A stretch of 64,000 nt of DNA from Rhabdaerophilum sp. SD176 (lineage in GTDB: Bacteria; Pseudomonadota; Alphaproteobacteria; Rhizobiales; Beijerinckiaceae). The notes under the pieces were generated by a model. The model saw only the letters and a list, made by a program, of their open reading frames with translations. It made no database searches and was not told the origin of the DNA. The stretch covers positions 643,501-707,500 of the forward strand of contig NZ_JARJNS010000001.1 of NCBI RefSeq assembly GCF_030143245.1, written 5' to 3'. Both the position numbers and the translations under genes were made by a program. Below are positions 57,832 through 64,000 of the stretch, in pieces; within the stretch, counting starts at the first letter, position 1, and each line of letters opens with the position of its first letter.

Positions 57832-58338
57832 TCACTGAACCAGCACGTCCTTGAACAGGATGGCTTCCACCCGGGCCGGATAGATCGCGGCATTGATCCG
57901 CCGCACCAGTTCTTCCTTGAGGCGATAGAGCCCCGCCGATCCCTCGAGATCCGAGGGGCGAAGCTCGCGCAGGAAGATCTGGAAATTGTCCATCACGCGC
58001 GGCATCAGCGGCTGGATCTCGGCGACCATCTTCTGGTCCTCGAGTTCGAGCGCCACCTTCATCTTCAGATAGACCGGCCGCTCCTGGCCGGGCACCATCG
58101 CGAGGTTGGTGGTGATTTCCGGAAGATCGAAGAACACCATCTTCTTGGCGGTCGAGGCCGCTTGCTTGCCGGCGCCCTTGCCAAGGAAGATATAGGCCCC
58201 GCCGCCCGCCGCGATCAGCGCCACGAGGGCCGCCGCGCCGAACAGCATCATTTTCTTTTTCTTGGGCATCGGGGCGGCCTTGGAGGCCTCCTTCCCTTCA
58301 GCCGGGATCTGGTCCGCATTCGCCACGTCGGTCGCCAT
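57832..58338 (-). CDS. fliL: Flagellar basal body-associated protein FliL
   Basis: 168 residues. A Lys-rich stretch KKKKMMLFG leads into the membrane segment at about 29-51, then the FliL periplasmic domain (FFDLPEITTNLAM) ending in the typical EAILFKDVLVQ. It supports the stator. It is the first gene of the leftward fliL-fliM-DUF6468-motE-TPR run. Confidence 0.93.
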   Translation of the reverse strand: MATDVANADQIPAEGKEASKAAPMPKKKKMMLFGAAALVALIAAGGGAYIFLGKGAGKQAASTAKKMVFFDLPEITTNLAMVPGQERPVYLKMKVALELEDQKMVAEIQPLMPRVMDNFQIFLRELRPSDLEGSAGLYRLKEELVRRINAAIYPARVEAILFKDVLVQ

Positions 58339-58417
58339 GTTCTCGCCCTAACTGGTGGTGGTCTGCCTGGTGCGGTTCCGGAATCGGTGCCGCCGTCAGA
58401 GCTGACCTTGGCGGACC

Positions 58418-58425
58418 ATGGTTAA
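58418..58425. promoter_or_regulatory. TTAACCAT octamer upstream of fliL
   Basis: ATGGTTAA on the given strand, 80 bases before the fliL start. CtrA-like half site; the second half at the right spacing (TTTC) does not match. Confidence 0.4.
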
Positions 58426-58563
58426 CGATTGCTTTCCAAATGGCCCTGCCCGGCAAATTTTGCCTGATCCTTTTTGCCGGCTGGCAATTCCGCCCTACAG
58501 GATGGCGACAGGGGGTTTCGATTATCCCTCTGTTTTACCGACATTTTTATCGAAACCTCGCTC

Positions 58564-58579
58564 TGGCACGCCCCTTGTT
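58564..58579 (+). promoter_or_regulatory. Sigma-54-like promoter of the flgF-flgG-flgA-flgH genes
   Basis: TGGCACG-CCCC-TTGTT matches the -24/-12 consensus TGGCACG-N4-TTGCW except for T in place of C in the -12 GC. The GG and G are at the right ten-base spacing. It lies 83 bases before the flgF ATG, where a class of late basal-body genes in alphaproteobacteria uses RpoN. Confidence 0.6.
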
Positions 58580-58587
58580 ATGGTTAA
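58580..58587. promoter_or_regulatory. TTAACCAT octamer abutting the sigma-54-like promoter
   Basis: ATGGTTAA starts one base after the -12 element, over the expected transcription start. A regulator bound here would block or tune the sigma-54 promoter. Confidence 0.4.
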
Positions 58588-58661
58588 AGGCATCGGCAGG
58601 TTCTTGCGCTGGGGAGCGAGGAGAACAGGCCACCACTCGAGGAGCAAAGGGAGTCCGTTCC

Positions 58662-59402
58662 ATGGAGAACGTTCTTCTCGTCAGCCTGTCGCGCCAGATG
58701 GCGCTCAGGCGAGAATTGGATGTCATCGCGAACAATGTCGCGAATGCGCAGACGAACGGCTTCAAGCGCCGCTCGGCTGACAGCCGTGAATTCCAGATGC
58801 CGAAAGCCGCCGCGGAAACGTTCAAGCGCGGCGAGGACCGGCGCGTTTCCTTCGTCGTCGACCGCGGCACGCCGCTCGACATGTCCCTCGGCACCGTTGA
58901 GCCGACGGGCAATCCGCTGGACATTGCCATCAACGGCGATGCCTTCCTGGTGGTGCAGACGCCGAATGGCGAACGCTTCACCCGCAACGGTGCGCTGATG
59001 GTCAATGCCAACGGCCAGCTCGTGAACAGCGACGGGTTCCCCGTGCTCGGCGAGCAAGGCGTCTACCAGTTCAACGCCGACGAGCGCGACCTTGCCGTCG
59101 CGCCGGATGGCAACGTCACCTCGTCCAACGGCAACCGGGGCCGGCTGCGCCTCGTGCGCTTCGAGAACCCGCAGGTGCTCGAGAATGCGGGGTCGAATCT
59201 CTTCACCACCCAGGTCCAGCCGCAGCCTGCTTTGCAGGCGCGCGTGCAGTCGGGCTTCCTGGAACGGTCGAATGTGCGTCCGGTCGTCGAGATCAGCCGG
59301 ATGATCGAGGTCACGCGTCAGTACCAGAGCATCGCAGGCCTGATCGGGCGGCAGGATGAAATCCGCCGCTCGGCCATCCAGCGCCTGGGCGAGCCCATCT
59401 GA
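58662..59402 (+). CDS. flgF: Flagellar basal-body rod protein FlgF
   Basis: 246 residues. The rod motif ELDVIANNVANAQTNGFKRR is at about 16-35 and the C-terminal VEISRMIEVTRQYQSI is standard. The start MENVLLVSLSRQM has AGCAAAGGGAG before it. FlgF is a proximal rod part. It is the first gene of the rightward set. Confidence 0.95.
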   Translation: MENVLLVSLSRQMALRRELDVIANNVANAQTNGFKRRSADSREFQMPKAAAETFKRGEDRRVSFVVDRGTPLDMSLGTVEPTGNPLDIAINGDAFLVVQTPNGERFTRNGALMVNANGQLVNSDGFPVLGEQGVYQFNADERDLAVAPDGNVTSSNGNRGRLRLVRFENPQVLENAGSNLFTTQVQPQPALQARVQSGFLERSNVRPVVEISRMIEVTRQYQSIAGLIGRQDEIRRSAIQRLGEPI

Positions 59403-59517
59403 GTAAGGCCGGCCCCGTCGGCCGGCTCTCCGTCACCCGAGTTCATGTTCACGAGGCCGCGATCGCGGGCGCGTTACCCGGCGCGCGGCCGTCCCGAAAT
59501 TCAGAAGGAAGATCCCC

Positions 59518-60309
59518 ATGCGCGCGCTTTACACGGCCGCCACCGGCATGAAGGCCCAGGAAAAGAGTGTCGAAGTCATCTCGAACAACGTCGCCAACAT
59601 GCGGACGACGGGGTTCAAGCGGCAGATGATCCATTTCCAGGATCTGCTCTACGATCACCAGCGCCGGGCCGGCGCCCCGACCTCGGACCAGAACACCCAG
59701 GCCCCGGCCGGCGTTTTCGTCGGCTCGGGCACCCGGGTCGTCGCCACACCGCGCATCATGTCACAGGGCAACATCACCCAGACCGAGCGCACCTATGATC
59801 TCGCCATCCGCGGCGAGGGCTTCTTCCGCGTTCAGATGCCCGATGGCCGCACGGCCTATGCCCGCGACGGCGGCTTCGAGACCGACGCCCAGGGCCGGAT
59901 CGTGACGAAGGAAGGCTATCTGGTCGATCCGGGCATCACCATCCCGCAGGATGCGACCAGCGTGGCCATCAACCAGCAGGGACAGGTTTCCGCGCTCCTG
60001 CCGGGCAATGCCCAGCCGCAGCTGCTCGGCCAGATCAGCCTTGCCCGCTTCATCAACAAGACGGGCCTCGAATCGATCGGCGACAACCTCTATCTCGAGA
60101 CGGCGGGCTCCGGCCCGGCCATCGAGGGCACGCCAGGCGGCGAGGGCTTCGGCAACCTCCAGCAGGGCTATCTCGAGGAATCGAACGTCAATGCGGTGAC
60201 CGAGATCGCCGCCATGATCCAGGCCCAGCGCGCCTACGAACTCAATTCCAAGATCATCACCGGGGCCGATCAGATGCTGTCGTCCACCGCGCAGATGTAT
60301 CGCGCCTGA
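59518..60309 (+). CDS. flgG: Flagellar distal rod protein FlgG
   Basis: 263 residues, standard length. MRALYTAATGMKAQEKSVEV starts it, SNNVANMRTTGFKR is the rod motif, and YLEESNVNAVTEIAAMIQAQRAYELNSK (read in parts) the C-terminal one. A GC-rich inverted repeat lies in the 115-base gap after flgF and could shape the mRNA. Confidence 0.97.
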   Translation: MRALYTAATGMKAQEKSVEVISNNVANMRTTGFKRQMIHFQDLLYDHQRRAGAPTSDQNTQAPAGVFVGSGTRVVATPRIMSQGNITQTERTYDLAIRGEGFFRVQMPDGRTAYARDGGFETDAQGRIVTKEGYLVDPGITIPQDATSVAINQQGQVSALLPGNAQPQLLGQISLARFINKTGLESIGDNLYLETAGSGPAIEGTPGGEGFGNLQQGYLEESNVNAVTEIAAMIQAQRAYELNSKIITGADQMLSSTAQMYRA

Positions 60310-60320
60310 GGAGGCTCACC

Positions 60321-61301
60321 ATGCGGATCGCAACTCTCCTCTCCGGCGCGGGCCTCGCTCTCGCGCTCCTCTCTGGCACTGCTCTGGCCGAGACGTTGCG
60401 GCTCCGGGCGGAATCCGTCGTCGATGGCGAGGAGGTCCGCCTGGGCCATCTCATCGAGGGCATCGACCCCAGCGCCGATGTTCCGGTCTTCCGGGCCCCC
60501 GCGCCGGGTGCCCGGGGCACCATCCGTGCGGATCGCGTCATCGCCGCCGCCCGGGACATGGGCATCACCGGCATCGATGCCGGCTCGCTCGTCACCATCA
60601 CCGTCCACCGGCCCGGCCGCGTCATCTCCCGGCTGGACCTGCAGGGCATCATCGCCAAGGCCTTGGCCGAGCGCGGGGCACGCGGCGATCTTGAGGTCAC
60701 GCTTGATGATCACCTCGCTGCCCGCACGGTCGATGCCGCCCGGCGCGAGGAAATCCGCGTCGCCAGGCTGGTGCGTGATTCCGTCAGCGGCCGCTTCGAG
60801 GCGCGTGTTGTCCTCGCCGGCGATCCGACCTCCGAGGGCTGGACGCTGACCGGTTCGGTGGTGGAAACCCGCGAGATCGCGGTGCCCGCCCAGGATCTCG
60901 AGCGCGGCGATGCCATCGAGGCGCGCAAGCTGGTGCTGGTCCGTCGCCCGGTCAACCGGATCGGCAATGACGTGCTGACGGCCGATGCCGACCTGACCGG
61001 CATGATCCCCCGTCGCACGCTCAAGGCGGGCGAGCCGATCCGCAATTCCGATCTCGCCAAGCCGATTCTGGTCGAGAAGAACCAGCTCGTCACTGTTCTC
61101 TACAGTTCCAACGGGCTCACCCTTTCGATGCGCGGGCGTTCGCAGAATGCCGGCTCGATGGGCGATGCCATCCGCGTGCAGAACCCGCAATCCAAGCGGA
61201 TCGTCGAGGGTGTCGTGACGGGTCAGGCCCAGATCACCATCAGCGCCCCGCCGGCCCCGACCCCGAACCTCGCGGAAGCGGCGCCCGCCGCCCGCCGCTG
61301 A
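60321..61301 (+). CDS. flgA: Flagellar P-ring assembly protein FlgA
   Basis: 326 residues with a signal peptide (LLSGAGLALALLSGTALA). The SAF-like domain is in the second half (REIAVPAQDLERGDAIEARKLV, MIPRRTLKAGEPIRNSDL) and the end RIVEGVVTGQAQITIS is typical. It chaperones FlgI in the periplasm. flgI itself is not in the window. Confidence 0.92.
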   Translation: MRIATLLSGAGLALALLSGTALAETLRLRAESVVDGEEVRLGHLIEGIDPSADVPVFRAPAPGARGTIRADRVIAAARDMGITGIDAGSLVTITVHRPGRVISRLDLQGIIAKALAERGARGDLEVTLDDHLAARTVDAARREEIRVARLVRDSVSGRFEARVVLAGDPTSEGWTLTGSVVETREIAVPAQDLERGDAIEARKLVLVRRPVNRIGNDVLTADADLTGMIPRRTLKAGEPIRNSDLAKPILVEKNQLVTVLYSSNGLTLSMRGRSQNAGSMGDAIRVQNPQSKRIVEGVVTGQAQITISAPPAPTPNLAEAAPAARR

Positions 61302-61325
61302 TTGCTTCAGTAAAGGATCTCTGTG

Positions 61326-62096
61326 ATGACCCGTCCCACCGCCTCCTCCGCCCACATTGCGGCCCGACTCGGTTCGCTCGCCCTGATGGGGATCGGCCTT
61401 TCCGCCTGCAGCAGCTTGGACAGGCTGGCCAATGTCGGCAAGGCGCCGTCGCTCTCGGCGATCGAAAACCCGACAGCACAGCCCGGCTACCGCCCGGTCC
61501 AGATGCCGATGCCGGCCCCGAAGCCCATGAGCTACCAGGCCAACTCACTCTGGCGCACCGGCAGCCGCGCCTTCTTCAAGGACCAGCGCGCCCAGCAGGT
61601 TGGCGACCTCCTCACCGTCCGCGTCCGCATTACCGACAAGGCCGCCATCGACAACACGACCTCGCGCAAGCGCACCAATGACGAGGGGCTCGATGTCGAG
61701 GGCTTCTTCGGGCAGGAGGACCGGCTGAACAAGATCTTCGCCAAGGGTGCGACCGGCAAGGGCCTGGTCGATCTCGGCTCGACCAGTTCATCCAAGGGCG
61801 AAGGCACGGTGAAACGCTCCGAGCAACTCGTCACCGATATTGCCGCTGTTGTGACGCAGGTCCTGCCGAACGGAAACCTTGTGATCGAGGGCAAGCAGGA
61901 AGTCCGCGTCAACTTCGAAGTGCGTGAACTGGTCGTGGCCGGCGTCGTCCGCCCGGAAGACATCGAGGCCGGCAACCAGATCGATTCCACCAAGATCGCC
62001 CAGCAGCGCATCGCCTATGGCGGCCGCGGGCAGATCACCGATGTCCAGCAGCCGCGCCTCGGCCAGCAGGTCCTCGATATCGTGCTGCCCTTCTGA
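61326..62096 (+). CDS. flgH: Flagellar L-ring protein FlgH
   Basis: 256 residues with a lipoprotein signal: lipobox LSAC with Cys28. NSLWRTGSRAFFKDQRAQQVGDLLTV (in parts) and GNLVIEGKQEVRVN are FlgH signatures. AAGGA lies eight bases before the ATG. It forms the outer-membrane ring. Confidence 0.95.
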   Translation: MTRPTASSAHIAARLGSLALMGIGLSACSSLDRLANVGKAPSLSAIENPTAQPGYRPVQMPMPAPKPMSYQANSLWRTGSRAFFKDQRAQQVGDLLTVRVRITDKAAIDNTTSRKRTNDEGLDVEGFFGQEDRLNKIFAKGATGKGLVDLGSTSSSKGEGTVKRSEQLVTDIAAVVTQVLPNGNLVIEGKQEVRVNFEVRELVVAGVVRPEDIEAGNQIDSTKIAQQRIAYGGRGQITDVQQPRLGQQVLDIVLPF

Positions 62097-62110
62097 CCTT
62101 CCCGAAAGAC

Positions 62111-62134
62111 CGGCGCCTGTCCATGCAGGCGCCG
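62111..62134 (+). other. Hairpin after flgH
   Basis: CGGCGCCTG and CAGGCGCCG pair over nine bases around a TCCATG loop, 15 bases after the flgH stop. There is no T-run; it may protect the 3' end of the flg transcript. Confidence 0.5.
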
Positions 62135-62226
62135 CTCCTGCCCCACGCGAACCGGTCTCGCGTATCGCGTGGGCACGGCATCCCGCGCCCCTCGCTCCCC
62201 CCTTTGCGGGCCCCGATGCCTGACAG

Positions 62227-62268
62227 CCCCCGGAATTCTGCTCCTCGCGGTTCCGGGGGTTCTTCTTT
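62227..62268 (+). terminator. Terminator of the flgFGAH unit
   Basis: CCCCCGGAA and TTCCGGGGG pair over nine bases with a 15-base loop, followed by a T/C-rich tail TTCTTCTTTTT. Confidence 0.75.
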
Positions 62269-62315
62269 TTCGGGTTGGCTTGCTGTCGCGGGGCCGTTGC
62301 GAGGGTCCCAGAGAA

Positions 62316-63224
62316 TCAAGCCACCAACGCGTGGCGGATTTCCTGGCGGTGCTCGCCACCGGACGAGGCGGAAATCGTGACGCGGTTGCGGCCGGCCGAT
62401 TTGGAGGCATAAAGCGCGATATCGGCGTTCTTCATCGTCTGGTCGAACTCGGTACCCGGCCAGCGCTCTGCGACACCGACACTGGCGGTGATGGCAAGCG
62501 GGCCGGCACAGGTTTCCACGGGCGTCGACGCGATAACATTGCGGATGAGTTCGGCCAGCTCGCCGGCCTTGTTGCCATCGCCTGCCAGGACAACCGCGAA
62601 TTCCTCGCCACCGAGCCGAGCGAAGGCCCGGTCAGCGCGGGCCAGCCGGGCGCCAACCTCGCGCAGCACGTCATCGCCGGCATCATGGCCATAGCGGTCA
62701 TTGACCTGTTTGAAATAGTCGATGTCGAGCATGACAACCGAGCGCACGGTGTCGGCATCCTTCATCCGGTCCAGCTCCTCGAAGAAGGAGCGCCGGTTCC
62801 GAAGGCCCGTCAGCGCGTCGTAATTGGCGAAACGGATCAGCTGGCGCTGCGCCTGGATCAGGCGTGAGGCCGAACGCAGCCGCGCCAGCAGCTCGTTCCG
62901 GTTCGGCGGCTTGTTGATGAAGTCATCCGCGCCGGAATCCAGCGCCTCGACCAGTTTGGCCTCCTCGCGCGAGGATGAGAGCACGATCACATAGAGCGGC
63001 CGCCCGTTATCGGCATGCAGCCGGGCTTCCCAGCACAGTTCAAGACCGGACATGGTCGCGAATTCGATGGCCGTGATGAGGACATCGATATCCTCATCGC
63101 TCTGCAGCGCCTCGAGTGCCGCCTCGGCGGTATCGACCGGGATCAGCGTGTAGCCCTCCTGCGCGAGCATGCCGGACACGATCGTCCGCCCAATTCGCGT
63201 CGGTTCGGCAAGAAGGACACGCAT
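62316..63224 (-). CDS. Diguanylate cyclase with a degenerate receiver domain
   Basis: 302 residues. Residues 1-120 have a receiver fold, but the phosphoacceptor Asp is replaced by Ala52 (VLITAIEF), while the Lys of the INKPP motif stays. The GGDEF domain (about 130-295) has an intact GGEEF at 205-209 and the substrate-binding region MLDIDYFKQVNDRYGHDAGD (in parts). The RxxD inhibitory site reads RADR, so product inhibition may be absent. It would make cyclic di-GMP. It sits beside the flagellar genes and points toward flgH. A start nine codons upstream is possible. Confidence 0.88.
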   Translation of the reverse strand: MRVLLAEPTRIGRTIVSGMLAQEGYTLIPVDTAEAALEALQSDEDIDVLITAIEFATMSGLELCWEARLHADNGRPLYVIVLSSSREEAKLVEALDSGADDFINKPPNRNELLARLRSASRLIQAQRQLIRFANYDALTGLRNRRSFFEELDRMKDADTVRSVVMLDIDYFKQVNDRYGHDAGDDVLREVGARLARADRAFARLGGEEFAVVLAGDGNKAGELAELIRNVIASTPVETCAGPLAITASVGVAERWPGTEFDQTMKNADIALYASKSAGRNRVTISASSGGEHRQEIRHALVA

Positions 63225-63329
63225 CGGGCGAAAAGCTCCACTCTGGGCCACACAACCCTGAGCAATCCCCGGAAACTGCTACAAACCCGTAAACTCGATG
63301 GTTTGCGGGATAGCCACCTCAGGGTTTGT

Positions 63330-64000
63330 TTAATTTTTTACCTTGCCCCGGGTCTGGTTGATCGCCCGGACCAGTCCATCAAGCCCGTCGGTCAGAGCGG
63401 CAGGACCCGGCTGCAAGATCAGGGGCGACTTGATCTCCACAATCTGCCCGGTTCGGACAGCAGGGATCTCCTCCCAGCCCGGACGGGAGCGGATAGCCTC
63501 CGTCGAGACCTTCTTCCCACACCACGACGCCACGATCACTTCGGGCGCGGCCGCGATCACGGCTTCCGGCGTTACGATTCGCTCCTGGGCTGCGCCATGC
63601 CGGGCCCGATCGACGAAAACGTCGATGCCCCCAGCCACACTGATCAGCTCCGATACCCAGCCAATCGCGCTGATCATCGGGCGATCCCATTCCTCGAAAT
63701 AGACAGGAACTTTCGGCAAAACCGCCTGAGCCGCCTGGATATCGGCGAGCCGCGCCTCAAGCGTCACCGCAAGATCCTCGCTCTTGTCACGGGCGCCCAC
63801 CATCGCCCCGAGAAGGCGGATCATTGCCAGGATCCCCGCCACATCCCGCTGGTTGAAGGCGTGTACTGGCAATCCTGCTCGAACGAGATCCGCGACGATC
63901 GGCGCCTGCAGATCCGAAAAAGCGAGCACGAGATCGGGCTCGAGTGCCTGGATCCGCGGGAGATCAGCTGATGTGAAAGCGGAAACGCGCGGCTTTTCGC
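63330..64000 (-). CDS. BtuF-like periplasmic substrate-binding protein, N-terminus missing (runs off the window)
   Basis: At least 223 residues are visible; the open frame continues past the window edge with SAFTSADLPRIQALEPDLVLAF, so the N-terminal lobe with the signal peptide is outside. LPVHAFNQRDVAGILAMIRLLGAMVG and EEWDRPMISAIGWVSELISVAGG (read in parts) are typical of class III (Peripla_BP_2) binding proteins for cobalamin, heme or siderophores. The partner ABC genes are not visible. Confidence 0.83.
   Translation of the reverse strand, partial: EKPRVSAFTSADLPRIQALEPDLVLAFSDLQAPIVADLVRAGLPVHAFNQRDVAGILAMIRLLGAMVGARDKSEDLAVTLEARLADIQAAQAVLPKVPVYFEEWDRPMISAIGWVSELISVAGGIDVFVDRARHGAAQERIVTPEAVIAAAPEVIVASWCGKKVSTEAIRSRPGWEEIPAVRTGQIVEIKSPLILQPGPAALTDGLDGLVRAINQTRGKVKN

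Larger units (their letters stand above)
58339..58661. other. Divergent regulatory gap fliL / flgF
   Basis: 323 bases with no gene. It holds two TTAACCAT octamers and a sigma-54-like promoter for the rightward flg genes. The 58430-58560 part is AT-rich with no clear motif. Confidence 0.6.

Overview
The window is GC-rich chromosomal DNA from an alphaproteobacterium, most likely a member of the Hyphomicrobiales (Rhizobiales). The evidence is a recA-alaS pair preceded by a GTTC-N7-GTTC box (the alphaproteobacterial LexA site), a cckA-type hybrid kinase inside a flagellar cluster with CtrA-like TTAA-N7-TTAA and TTAACCAT sites, a DUF6867-type gene in a branched-chain amino acid ABC operon, and an interspersed repeat of the type common in rhizobial genomes. 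There is no sign of phage, plasmid, insertion sequence, CRISPR array, tRNA or rRNA. It reads as normal core and catabolic chromosome.

Region 1 (1-8605) is a molybdenum hydroxylase locus. coxS, coxL and coxM-like structural genes run leftward. After a single rightward SnoaL-like gene comes a tightly coupled leftward chain: LysE exporter, MoxR/CoxD ATPase, NTF2-like protein, CoxE VWA protein, two single-domain XdhC proteins and the first codons of a molybdopterin-binding/NTP-transferase protein. The large subunit carries the form II active-site loop AYRGAGR, so this is probably not a true CO oxidase and its substrate is unknown.

Region 2 (8900-26700) is catabolic and transport. It holds an enol-lactonase-like hydrolase with an unusual SDR, a flavin reductase, a hydroxyproline set (two-subunit aconitase X plus 4-hydroxyproline epimerase), a complete LIV-type ABC transporter (livH, M, G, F, DUF6867, livJ), small enzymes, CcdA, a P1/S58 peptidase, a DadA-like FAD dehydrogenase, a bile acid:sodium symporter family protein and ribulose-phosphate epimerase.

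Region 3 (26700-43250) is mostly housekeeping: purB, rpsD, murI, trmJ, icd, alaS and recA, with assorted hydrolases, two Tat-exported enzymes, a thioesterase, a polytopic membrane protein and an FkbM methyltransferase.

Region 4 (43245-62096) is the flagellar block. cckA, flhB, fliR, fliQ, fliE, flgC and flgB run leftward. fliO (with a very long Pro/Ala tail) and fliP run rightward. A 1171-residue AMIN-like/TPR protein, motE-like, DUF6468, fliM and fliL run leftward. flgF, flgG, flgA and flgH run rightward from a sigma-54-like promoter. CtrA-like sites lie in both divergent gaps, which fits a CckA-CtrA controlled hierarchy. The window closes with a diguanylate cyclase that has a degenerate receiver and a partial BtuF-like periplasmic binding protein.
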